Source: RYN-230 sp963814645
GTDB lineage: Bacteria > Actinomycetota > Actinomycetes > Streptosporangiales > Streptosporangiaceae
Assembly: GCA_963814645.1 (NCBI GenBank)
Contig: CAWFDX010000004.1
Location: 2,542,001 to 2,606,000, forward strand
Direction: 5' to 3'
DNA length: 64,000 bases
Made by a program: the position numbers and the translations under genes
The notes under the pieces: generated by a model
Database searches by the model: none
The model's input: only the letters and a program-made list of their open reading frames with translations
Told to the model about the DNA's origin: nothing
Part shown: in pieces, positions 53,505-61,644 of the stretch
How positions within the stretch are numbered: position 1 is the first letter of the stretch
Layout of the letters: every line of letters starts with the position of its first letter

Positions 53505-54667
53505 GCCGCCGTGGGCGGGGCGGCATAGCGATGTCCCCGCGGGCCCTTAGCGGGCTTCGTCTCGGGCGGATGCCACATGTACTGGCCACGGCCCTGGCTC
53601 ATGACCGGGCCGTAGGCCGCCGCGCCCAGGTGCATGCACTGGTATTCGTGGTAGATGGGTGCGTTGGTCACCCAGTCCCGGAGCCGGCAGTACAGCGCGG
53701 GCAGCGTCATGGCCTGCCGCATCGTCATCCGGTAGGAGAACTTCGGGGAGAAGCGCCCCGGGATCTCAGCCCGCTGCCCCGGCACCTTGTTCAGGTAGTC
53801 GCCACCGAACACCACCGAGAAGTGGCTGTCCAGCCAGGGCAGGGTGTAGCCCGGTATCTGCGGGTCGTTGGTGTGCATCTGCCCGTAGTCCCCATACGGC
53901 ACGGCGAACGCGATCGGCTGGTAGCCCGGGACATGCTCGGAGAACTGGTTCATCCCCCAGATGACGTCGGTGGTGAACCGCTTCTGGAACTCAGCGAAGG
54001 TCTCCATGTGGCCGCCGCCCGGCTTCTGCACATAGCGGAGATCGGCATAGTCGCCGCCCTTGTCGCCGGCCGCGTTTATCGGCACGTACTCGTGGCCGCG
54101 GCCACCGTGCTCCTGGACCGACCAGACCGAGCTGCGCTGCATCCGCTGCAGCTCGTTCCAGGTCAGGCTGAAGCCAGGGTTGGTCTTCGGCCACGCGGCG
54201 AAGGTGAACATGGTGGCGTGGAAGCCGTACTTGGCGAGCAGGTCGTTGGCCGCCCGGTAGGAGTCCCGGCGGCCATCGTCGAAGGTGAGCAGGATCGGCT
54301 TGGACGGCATACCGCGCCGGTCACCGTGCACCCACGCGGCGTACTGGGCGAGCGTGATGGCGTGGAAGCCGGCCGTCTTGAGCGCCAGCATCTGCGCCGC
54401 GAACAGCCGCGGCGTGACGGCGTAGTTCTTCCCCGAGTCGTTGATGCCGTGGTAGACGAGCACGGGCACACTCCCCGTATAGGACGGGAAGTGTGCCCAC
54501 TCTTGCGTGGTCGAGGTGGTCAGGTGGGCCCGGGGCGCCGCGAGCGGTGCCTGGTTGACCGCGTTGGCGTGCTGGCGGGCCAGCAGCAGGGTGGCGACGA
54601 CCGCGAACAGGACACCCCAGTTGAGGAGCAACCTGCCGAACGTGCTGCCTGCCCGCCTGGCCATCAC
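53501..54667 (-). CDS. Membrane-anchored polysaccharide deacetylase (PgaB/IcaB-like NodB domain)
   Basis: 388 residues. An N-terminal signal anchor (residues 11-30, GRLLLNWGVLFAVVATLLLA) places the catalytic domain outside the membrane. NodB motif 1 is TFDDG at 128-132 with the catalytic and metal Asp. Motif 2 is EHGGRGHEY with two His four residues apart (187 and 192), the PgaB/IcaB spacing rather than the common H-x3-H. The N-terminal strand SVPVLVYHGIND also matches the PgaB group. It should remove acetyl groups from a poly-N-acetylhexosamine, probably as the chain leaves the cell. It is the last gene of the 55.9-53.5 kb set. Confidence 0.85.
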   Translation of the reverse strand: MMARRAGSTFGRLLLNWGVLFAVVATLLLARQHANAVNQAPLAAPRAHLTTSTTQEWAHFPSYTGSVPVLVYHGINDSGKNYAVTPRLFAAQMLALKTAGFHAITLAQYAAWVHGDRRGMPSKPILLTFDDGRRDSYRAANDLLAKYGFHATMFTFAAWPKTNPGFSLTWNELQRMQRSSVWSVQEHGGRGHEYVPINAAGDKGGDYADLRYVQKPGGGHMETFAEFQKRFTTDVIWGMNQFSEHVPGYQPIAFAVPYGDYGQMHTNDPQIPGYTLPWLDSHFSVVFGGDYLNKVPGQRAEIPGRFSPKFSYRMTMRQAMTLPALYCRLRDWVTNAPIYHEYQCMHLGAAAYGPVMSQGRGQYMWHPPETKPAKGPRGHRYAAPPTAA

Positions 54668-54679
54668 ATGTGCTTTCCG

Positions 54680-55948
54680 CTAACGGCCCGTTCCAGACGC
54701 CGCGGCCGCCTGGGCCGCCGCCGCGCCGTCGCCGTCCGGCGGCGCCTGGGCGGGCACGGACTGCCGGGCCGCTTCCTGGGCGGACTTGTAGCCACCGCGC
54801 CAGGTGGTCCGGGGCAGAATGTGGTCCTTGATCAGCCGGTCCCGGTGCCGCTCGATCTCCTCGAACACGTGCCCGACCAGGGTTTCGGACAGCAGGTGCG
54901 GCTCCAGCCCAAGGTCGATGAGCTTGGTGTGCTTGGCGTTGTAATAGTGATCTTCTTTCTCCACCCGCGGGTTATCGACGTGGCAGATCTCGACGGGCTT
55001 GAGCCCGTACTCCACGCACGCCACCCGGACCAGCTCGGCTAGCTCGTTGACCGAGAACTGCTCGGTGAACTGGTTGAAGACCCGGAACTCACCCGACGCG
55101 GCGGGGTGACGGCAGGCCAGTTCGACGCAGCGCAGCGTGTCCTCGATGTTCAGGAACCCGCGCGTCTGGTTGCCCTTGCCGTACGGGGTAAGCGGGTGCC
55201 CCATGACAGCCTGTACGCAGAACCGGTTGAGGACGGTGCCGTGCACGTCGTCGTAGTCGAACCGGGTGATCAGGCGCGGGTCGATCCGGGTCTGCTCGGT
55301 CTCGATGCCGTAGACGACGCCCTGGTTCAGGTCGGTGGCGCGCAGCCCCCAGGCCCGGCAGCAGAACTCGATGTTGGTCGAGTCGTGCACCTTGGAGCAG
55401 TGGTAGAGCGAGGCCGGCATCTTCGGGTAGAGCATCCGGTCGGACCGGCCGCCGTGCTCGATCTCGATCCAGCCTTCCTCGATGTCGATGTTCGGGGTGC
55501 CGTACTCCCCCATCGTGCCCAGCTTGACCAGGTGCGCGTCGGGCGCGTAGTCGTGCATGGCCCACAGCACGTTCAGCGTGTTGATCACGTTGTTGTACTG
55601 GGTCAGTGCGGAGCGGTGCCGGTCCATCATGGAGTACGGCGCGGAGGGAATCTCGCCGTAATGGATGATGGCGTCCGGGGTCCAGTCCCGGAACAGCCGC
55701 TCCACCACGGCCCAGTCAGCCAGGTCGCCCTCGGTGGCCAGGATGGTGTGGCCGGTCAGTTCGCGCCAGGCGTTCACCCGGCTGACCAGATTCGGCGCGA
55801 TGGGGGTCAGTGAGTCGGTGCCCGCCTCGGCGTGCATCTTGCGCCGCAGATAGTTGTCGACGACGTGCACCTCATCGCCGCGGATGGAGAAGTGCATGGC
55901 GGTCGGCCAGCCCAGATACCCGTCCCCGCCAAGGATCAGAACTCGCAT
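54680..55948 (-). CDS. sqdB: UDP-sulfoquinovose synthase (SQD1/SqdB family)
   Basis: Makes UDP-sulfoquinovose from UDP-glucose and sulfite; short-chain dehydrogenase-type enzyme with bound NAD. The 422 residues follow plant SQD1 closely: RVLILGGDGYLGWPTAMHFS, SLTPIAPN, GEIPSAPYSMMDRHRSALTQ, YNNVINTLNVLWAM, LVKLGTMGEYGTPNIDIEEG and LYHCSKVHDSTNIEFCCRAW. The catalytic Thr145, Tyr182 and Lys186 and His183 fall at the same residue numbers as in SQD1. Further agreement: ATDLNQGVVYG, GTVLNRFCVQAVMGHPLTPY, GEFRVFNQFTEQFSVNELAE and NPRVEKEDHYYNAKHTKL. Only the last 30 residues (Ala/Gln/Pro) are extra. Genes for sulfolipid synthase SqdX are not present in the window. Confidence 0.92.
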   Translation of the reverse strand: MRVLILGGDGYLGWPTAMHFSIRGDEVHVVDNYLRRKMHAEAGTDSLTPIAPNLVSRVNAWRELTGHTILATEGDLADWAVVERLFRDWTPDAIIHYGEIPSAPYSMMDRHRSALTQYNNVINTLNVLWAMHDYAPDAHLVKLGTMGEYGTPNIDIEEGWIEIEHGGRSDRMLYPKMPASLYHCSKVHDSTNIEFCCRAWGLRATDLNQGVVYGIETEQTRIDPRLITRFDYDDVHGTVLNRFCVQAVMGHPLTPYGKGNQTRGFLNIEDTLRCVELACRHPAASGEFRVFNQFTEQFSVNELAELVRVACVEYGLKPVEICHVDNPRVEKEDHYYNAKHTKLIDLGLEPHLLSETLVGHVFEEIERHRDRLIKDHILPRTTWRGGYKSAQEAARQSVPAQAPPDGDGAAAAQAAAASGTGR

Positions 55949-56026
55949 TACCGGTTATCCCCTGTCTGTCTCTTCCCGTGTGCTCAGCCCCCGAGGCCGG
56001 CGGCTGTCAGTCCGCTGCCATGCCAG

Positions 56027-57586
56027 CTAGTCCTCTTCCAGGCAGGTGGCATGAACGCTGCCGAGGTTGTCCGGGCAGCTTCCGTCGTTTTCCAGGTCGA
56101 ATCTCCAGCCGTGGCGCGGGCAGGTCAGGTAGCGGTCCTCCTCGACCCAGCCGTACAGAAGGTCACCGCCCTGGTGGGGGCAATAGCGATCGACGGCGTA
56201 CCGGCTTCCGTTCGCTTCTTTGACGATCCGCTCCTGACGGCTCTCGATGCTGAGGATCTTGGCGCAGAACCGGTTCAGGTCCTCGGCGTCCAGCCGGAGG
56301 AACGCGCTGATCGCGGTCTGGTACAGATCGGGCTCCCGGGACAGCCGCAGCCGGAACGTGTGCGCGAAGTCCTCCCAGGAGATGCGGCCGTCCAGCACCC
56401 GGGCGACCTCCCAGGACGGCGCCTCGATCCGGTAGAAGCTGGGCTCGCTGACCTGCTGGCACAGGCTGACGTCCCGGTCCGGGAACGTGACCCGGAGCAT
56501 TGCCCCCGGCGCGTCGGTGAAGCCGAAGTACAGGTTGGTCAGGATCCGGTCGTGCAGGTCCAGCGCGGCCAGCTTGACGCGCAGGTCCTCGCCGAGCCGG
56601 CGGAGCAGGTCAGCGGGTTCCCAGTGGCCATACAGCTGCTGCCGGGCCGCGAAGAACCCGGCGTATTCGGCCGCGTAGCCCTCGACATAGCCGCGGAACC
56701 CGGCCTCGTCCACCCGGTCGGCCCCGTCGGCCCGCACCACGCCGGACGTGACGTCCAGCACGTCGCCCGGCATCAGCTCCGGCCATGCCGTGCCCCCGCC
56801 CGGGAACCGCCGGTCCAGGAACCGGGTCAGCTCCCAGGCGGGCGGGAAGATGTTGACCGGCTGGAAATTGATGTCCAGCAGCATCGGGTCGAGGAAGCAT
56901 GGCGGGCCCGCCGACGGCAGGCACCAATCCGGGGCCACCGTCTTGACCGCCTGCGCCACCGAATGGAACTTCGCCAGCACCTTCTTGGTGGAGATGGCCG
57001 CGTAGCGCTCGGGCGGATAGTCGTAGCAGACCGGATGCCAGTTGGCCCCGGAGAACTGCATGGCCAGGACGTCGATGGCGCCTTCGGTCCGCCGGATCAC
57101 CGGCAGCGCGTCGGTGATCCGGCAGTCGTTCAGGTTGAGGAAGGACTGCCCGTCGGCCTTGATCAGGATGGCCGAGTCGCGGTTGAGCTCGGAGTCGTCC
57201 AGGTACAGCTTGACCGTGCCGCCGCTGATCGGGATCTCGGCCTGGTCATCGGCCAGCACGAGATCGTGGCACTGGTAGCCGGCCATGACCTCGGCCAGCG
57301 CCTTCCGCTGGAAGTGCGGCAGCAGCACGGTGAAGTCGCGGCACTGGATGCTGTCCAGGAAGGCCTTATCGAAATGGTCTTTGTGCTCATGACTGAGGTA
57401 CAGGTAGCGCGATTTCGTGCTGTCGGCCAGCTTCTCCTGGACCAGCGCGGCCAGGTGGTGATTGCGCGGGAACTGGAACCAGGAGGAGTCGAATGCCCCG
57501 GACGGCGACAGCCACGGGTCGGCGATCAGGATGGCAGATTCCGTCTCGACCAGGAAACCGGCATGACCAAGGAAGGTTATGCGCAT
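56027..57586 (-). CDS. Metallo-beta-lactamase fold / Rieske [2Fe-2S] fusion protein (CMAH-like parts)
   Basis: 519 residues. The N-terminal 240 residues are a UlaG-like metallo-hydrolase fold: MRITFLGHAGFLVE, ILIADPWLSPSG, the metal motif HEHKDH at 66-71, and DCRITDALPV. A middle helical part (260-450) is not recognised. The C-terminus is a Rieske domain: Cys469 and His471 (CPHQGGD) and Cys489 and His492 (CPRHGW), 17 residues apart. CMP-N-acetylneuraminate hydroxylase combines the same two folds in the reverse order. No signal peptide. The start follows a GGGGGTGG ribosome binding site. It sits between the sqdB gene (78 nt downstream) and the GT2 gene (divergent). Confidence 0.85.
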   Translation of the reverse strand: MRITFLGHAGFLVETESAILIADPWLSPSGAFDSSWFQFPRNHHLAALVQEKLADSTKSRYLYLSHEHKDHFDKAFLDSIQCRDFTVLLPHFQRKALAEVMAGYQCHDLVLADDQAEIPISGGTVKLYLDDSELNRDSAILIKADGQSFLNLNDCRITDALPVIRRTEGAIDVLAMQFSGANWHPVCYDYPPERYAAISTKKVLAKFHSVAQAVKTVAPDWCLPSAGPPCFLDPMLLDINFQPVNIFPPAWELTRFLDRRFPGGGTAWPELMPGDVLDVTSGVVRADGADRVDEAGFRGYVEGYAAEYAGFFAARQQLYGHWEPADLLRRLGEDLRVKLAALDLHDRILTNLYFGFTDAPGAMLRVTFPDRDVSLCQQVSEPSFYRIEAPSWEVARVLDGRISWEDFAHTFRLRLSREPDLYQTAISAFLRLDAEDLNRFCAKILSIESRQERIVKEANGSRYAVDRYCPHQGGDLLYGWVEEDRYLTCPRHGWRFDLENDGSCPDNLGSVHATCLEED

Positions 57587-58054
57587 TCCACCCCCGAGGA
57601 ATTGCGTATGGTGAAGAAATCTAACCGAGTCCAGCGAAACTCGGCGGCTGTGACCAAGGGCATTGGCATGCCCTGGATCAAGATCTCATGTAGTCCCTTG
57701 CCGTGATCTGTTGGTGAAGGTCCGTTCCAGCTATTGGCTGCACCGGTTCGGATACTACCCCTATCCGTGGCTGTGGTCTAGTTTGAAATATATGTTCGAC
57801 AAATACAGAGCTCGCGCCCCCACCATCTACGTGGGAAAACTTGCTTCGGTAACCGTCCTATCCACCGTGGCGTAATCAACTGTCCGGTACCGTGCTAGGC
57901 CATATTGGGGAGTTAACCCGGCGGGGTAATCAATTTTTTGGCGGGCGGGCTAGGCCGATTCGTAATGCCGAGGCAAAGTTACCACGTCCGGGACGGGCGA
58001 TTATCGGCGTCCACCGGTGGAAGAACGGGAAGCAGCGTATTACAGTGCTGATCC
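57587..58054. other. AT-richer divergent promoter region with a possible small ORF
   Basis: About 470 nt between the MBL-Rieske gene (minus) and the GT2 gene (plus), with clearly lower GC than the rest. It must hold both promoters. A plus-strand frame running to a TAA at 57873-57875 includes VRSSYWLHRFGYYPYPWLWS, which is rich in aromatic residues and could encode a small membrane-associated peptide from a GTG near 57717; the ribosome binding site is weak. No dyad operator longer than 6 nt was seen. A bias in base composition may indicate transfer or a long leader. Confidence 0.4.
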
Positions 58055-60046
58055 GTGAGTAAACTGCCTGTCCCGGGACGGCCCAGGAAAGGCCGGGAGC
58101 CGGCCGAAATAGGTCACTGCCCGGCCCACGGCGACATCCATCCCTACTCGGCGCCACCCGGGCTCAGGGTGCAGCGGCCACGCTGGGTCACCCCGGTCAT
58201 GCTGCTCTGCTTCGCCGGGGCGGCGCTGGGCATCCAGGGCATCCTGCCCAAGATCACGTTCCGGTACGGGCGGTTCATCAGCAACCTGGCCGGGATCCAC
58301 TCCTTCGAACTGGCCAAGCAGGCCTCGATCGCGATCCGCCCGCTCATCGTGGCGGTGGTGATCCTGTTCGCCGCGTTCTCCGCCGGGTCGGTGCCCGCCC
58401 GGGCCAAGCTGGCCGGCCGGGCCCTGCTCATCTACCTGCCGCTGATGGTGCTGCTCGACATCCTGCTGGCCCGGCTGGCCCGGTACGGCGGTCCCGGCCC
58501 GTTCAGCACCCGGGGCAACATCCTGGACGGCGTGATGGGCATCATCGCCATCGCACTGACCGTGTTCTCCGACGTCGTACTGCCGCCCAAGGCGATAGTG
58601 CACGTGGTGCTGAAACGCCCGCGCTATTACGCCGTGGTGTTTGCCGGCTGCATCGCAGCAGCGGTGGTCACGATCTGGGCTCTGTTCCATTACGAGTCAC
58701 GCAGCCTGCATTTCCTCTCGCACATCCCGCTGCTCGGCGGACTGCTTTCCGTCGTGGTCCTGTTCTTCGCCCTGTTCCCCGCCTACCTGTGCCTGTGCGG
58801 ATACGTCATCGAGCGGGCCCGGCGGCACAACCTGGAAGAACTGGAGGCGGCGCCGGGGCCAACCGGAATACCGGCCACCCCGCTGACCTTCGGCTTCATG
58901 GTCCCGGCGCACAACGAGGAGGGCCGCATCGGGCACTGCGTCCGGGCCCTCGACGCGGCCGCCGGAGAATGGCCCGGCGGCGCGACCATCTACGTCGTCG
59001 AGAATGGCTCGACCGACAATACGTACACCGAGGCCCGCGCCGCGCTGGACGCCTGCCAGCACGCCCGCGGCGTGCTGCTGACCTCGGCCACCGAATCCAA
59101 AATGCACGCCAAAGCGCACGCCCTCAACACGGCATTGTTCGCGGCCACCGAGGACATCGTGGTGCGGGTGGACGCGGACACGTTCGTGTCCCAGCCGATC
59201 CTGCCGCTGATGGCCCCGTACTTCGAGGATCCCCGGGTCGGCGGGGTGGGCTCGATCCCGCTGCCGCACAAGCTGACCCTCTGGATCGAGCGGATGAGGG
59301 CGATCGAGGTGTACTACGGCGCGGCGTTCAAGCGCACCGCCCAGGGCGCCGTGGATGCCATCCCGGTGCTTCCCGGCGCGACCGTGGCCTACCGGCGGGA
59401 GGTGGTCTGCGCCCTCGGTGGCATCGCCGAGGGCATGCTCGGCGAGGACGCGGACATCACCATGCGGGTCGGCCGACTCGGCTACCAGATCATCTCCGAC
59501 CCGGCCATCAAGGTCTACAGCGAGCAGCCGCAGAACTTCCGTGAGCTGCGCGAGCAGCGGATGCGATGGTCGTTCGGCCTGTTCCACAGCATCAGCCGGA
59601 ACCGGGACGCGATCTTCCACCTGGACGGGCTGCGCGGCATCTGGACCATGCCCTGGGCCGTCTTCGTCATGTTCCGCAAGCTGATCCTGATCCCGTTCGC
59701 GGTGGCCGTGCTCGGCCTGATCCTGCTGGACGACTCGTTCTTCCCGCTGCATGAGATCGCCGCCGCGGGCGCCATCGCACTCGGCGCCCAGCTGCTGGTG
59801 ATGGCGGTCGTGATATCCATTCTGGGCGGCCCGGGCCGGGTCATCTCGCTGCCCAGCTACATCGTGTTCCGGCTGATCGTGACGTACTTCGCGCTGGAGA
59901 CGCTGCTCACCGTGCCGGTCAAGGAGCCGCACTGGTGGACGGCGCTGCTCGCCGCCGAGCACCGCCGCCCGGCCATGGCCGGGCCTAACCCCCCGCCTGG
60001 GCCGCCGCCGCCCACCCAGTCCAGCGGTCCACCCGAACCGCGATGA
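58055..60046 (+). CDS. Multi-pass GT2 glycosyltransferase, polysaccharide-synthase-like
   Basis: 663 residues from a GTG. About seven hydrophobic segments precede residue 260 and three or four follow 520. The cytosolic GT-A domain in between has LTFGFMVPAHNEEGRIGHCV near 272, VENGSTDNTYTEARAAL, the metal motif VRVDADTF near 370, the acceptor GEDADI near 462 and the QRMRW (QxxRW) motif near 500. These are the marks of processive synthases such as cellulose, hyaluronan and poly-GlcNAc synthases. The C-terminus is a Pro-rich tail. It likely polymerises and exports a sugar chain across the membrane; the neighbouring deacetylase and UDP-sulfoquinovose synthase suggest what is in the chain (inference). 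Confidence 0.88.
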   Translation: MSKLPVPGRPRKGREPAEIGHCPAHGDIHPYSAPPGLRVQRPRWVTPVMLLCFAGAALGIQGILPKITFRYGRFISNLAGIHSFELAKQASIAIRPLIVAVVILFAAFSAGSVPARAKLAGRALLIYLPLMVLLDILLARLARYGGPGPFSTRGNILDGVMGIIAIALTVFSDVVLPPKAIVHVVLKRPRYYAVVFAGCIAAAVVTIWALFHYESRSLHFLSHIPLLGGLLSVVVLFFALFPAYLCLCGYVIERARRHNLEELEAAPGPTGIPATPLTFGFMVPAHNEEGRIGHCVRALDAAAGEWPGGATIYVVENGSTDNTYTEARAALDACQHARGVLLTSATESKMHAKAHALNTALFAATEDIVVRVDADTFVSQPILPLMAPYFEDPRVGGVGSIPLPHKLTLWIERMRAIEVYYGAAFKRTAQGAVDAIPVLPGATVAYRREVVCALGGIAEGMLGEDADITMRVGRLGYQIISDPAIKVYSEQPQNFRELREQRMRWSFGLFHSISRNRDAIFHLDGLRGIWTMPWAVFVMFRKLILIPFAVAVLGLILLDDSFFPLHEIAAAGAIALGAQLLVMAVVISILGGPGRVISLPSYIVFRLIVTYFALETLLTVPVKEPHWWTALLAAEHRRPAMAGPNPPPGPPPPTQSSGPPEPR

Positions 60047-60449
60047 CCGGGCCGGTCGGGGGCTGGGCGGCGTACTGCGGGTAGCGCGCCGCGAGCAGCC
60101 GGAGCGGGCCGGCCACCTCGTCCGCCCCGGCCGAATCGGCCGCCGCGCCGAGCACGGCCGCCTCGCCGTCGGCCCGGACCCACCACAGCTGGGTCCAGTC
60201 ATCCGCGTAGTGGTCGGCGAGCAGCGCGACCCGGGGGTGCGCCTGGATGTTGCGCAGCCGCTGCAGCCGGGCAGTGCTCTTCGGCTTGTGGTCGACCGCG
60301 GTGTACACCCAGTCGCCCTGGCCGGGCCGGCTGTCCAGCACGAACGTGACCGGCACGAGGTGCGGGTGGCCGGCCGGGGTCACCGTGGCCAGCCGGGCCA
60401 CCGCGGTGCCCGCGAACAGCCGCCGGGCGGCCCCGGCATCCAGGCGCAT
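59985..60449 (-). CDS. PPOX-class F420-dependent oxidoreductase-like protein
   Basis: 154 residues with the split-barrel fold of flavin/deazaflavin binding proteins: FAGTAVARLATVTPAGHPHL, VPVTFVLDS, WVYTAVDHKPKSTARLQRLR and VALLADHYADDWTQLWWVRA. This pattern is the TIGR03668-type PPOX group of actinobacteria, thought to use F420 or FMN. Its last 62 nt overlap the end of the GT2 gene in antisense. Function in the cell unknown. Confidence 0.85.
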   Translation of the reverse strand: MRLDAGAARRLFAGTAVARLATVTPAGHPHLVPVTFVLDSRPGQGDWVYTAVDHKPKSTARLQRLRNIQAHPRVALLADHYADDWTQLWWVRADGEAAVLGAAADSAGADEVAGPLRLLAARYPQYAAQPPTGPVIAVRVDRWTGWAAAAQAGG

Positions 60450-60454
60450 GGCGC

Positions 60455-60838
60455 CTATCCTGCGGGAGGCGCCAGGAAGCGGTCCAGCGTCGCGATGAAC
60501 TCCGGCACGGTGAACGGCTTGGCCAGGAACCCGGCCGCGCCGCCGTCCAGCAGCTGCTGGACGGTGGACTGGCCGGAGTCACCGCTCAGGATGACCACCG
60601 GGATCTGCGCGGTGACGTCGGTGCTGGCCAGCTGCTGCAGCACCGCCGCGCCGGTGCTGTCGGGCAGCCGGTTGTCCAGCAGGATCAGCCCCGGCCGCGA
60701 CTCGATCGCGGCCCGCAGCCCGTCCAGCCCGGTGCCCGCCACCAGCAGCTCAGTGTCCGCCCGGTACCGGCCCATGATCCGGGCCACCAGCCGGAGGTTG
60801 TCCTCGTTGTCGTCGATGTACAGCACCGCGGGCGGCAT
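60455..60838 (-). CDS. Single-domain response regulator (receiver)
   Basis: 127 residues, a complete CheY-like receiver and nothing else. The acidic pair is in LYIDDNEDN, the phosphoacceptor Asp in GLILLDNRLPD (D-x-x-L-P), the Ser of the switch in VVILSGDSGQS and the Lys in FLAKPF. No output domain, so it must act through protein contacts or as a phosphate shuttle. It lies 3 nt after the receiver-bearing kinase remnant and both are probably co-transcribed. Confidence 0.9.
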   Translation of the reverse strand: MPPAVLYIDDNEDNLRLVARIMGRYRADTELLVAGTGLDGLRAAIESRPGLILLDNRLPDSTGAAVLQQLASTDVTAQIPVVILSGDSGQSTVQQLLDGGAAGFLAKPFTVPEFIATLDRFLAPPAG

Positions 60839-60841
60839 GGC

Positions 60842-61429
60842 TCACCCCTTCGCCTGGTTCGCGGCCGGCTGGCCGGGCACGCCCGGCGCCTGGCTGCGCC
60901 GGTCCGTGCTGGCCGCCGCCAGCGAGTCCACCAGGCCACCGAGTTCGGCCAGGTTGAGCGGCTTGGTCAGGTAGGCCGTCGCGCCGTTGGCCAGCAGACG
61001 GCGGATGATGCCCCGGTCCGCCTCGGCCGAGAGCACAACGACCGGGATCCCTGCGGTGGCCCGGCTGGCCTTGAGGGCGTTCAATACCTGTTCGCCTGGC
61101 AGGTCCTCCAGGTGCAGGTCGAGCAGGATGAGGTCGGGCGGGTGCTGGCGGGCCGCGCTGAGGCCGGCCTGGCCGGATGATTCGCAGCTCAGCTGGGTGC
61201 CCGGCCGGCCATTCAGGAACCTGGACACGACCTCCACGTTGGCCGGATTGTCCTCGATGTACAGGATGCTGACGCTCCTTCCGGATGAGGCCGGCCGCCG
61301 CCCCGGCCCGGTGCCCGCGGCGGGCGCGGGCGCTATGTCGGCGGCGCGCGGCAGGCTGACGGTGAACGTGGATCCCTGGCCCGGCGCGCTGCTCGCGGTC
61401 AGCGCGCCGCCCATGGCCTCGGCCAGCAC
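60842..61429 (-). pseudogene. Hybrid histidine kinase remnant: end of ATPase domain plus receiver
   Basis: 195 residues from a GTG at 61429. The first 25 residues are the last part of a HATPase domain (LAEAMGGALTASSAPGQGST, the G2-box end), preceded by no H-box, N-box or G1-box. After a Pro/Ala linker a complete receiver follows: ILYIEDNPANVEVVSRFL, DLILLDLHLEDLPGEQVL with the phosphoacceptor Asp, VVVLSAEAD and YLTKPLNLAEL. Upstream, from 61430 to 61510, is a low-complexity GGGCGTGCC-like repeat. The kinase part has been lost; the receiver alone may still be expressed. Confidence 0.75.
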
Positions 61430-61644
61430 AACCGGCAGCGGCGGGCCACACCGTAGGGCGTGCCGTGGCCCGTGCCGTGGGGCGTGCCGGGACCGCGTGA
61501 TCTCACGAAAACCTCCGAGATCACATTACGTAGTCAATTGACGACTTAAAGTTACAGCACACGCCGGGTAGCTCAGCCACGCCGCCGGGTGCGGGATACT
61601 GTGCCGACGGGCGAACGGCCATCCGGGCCACGCGGGCAATCACG

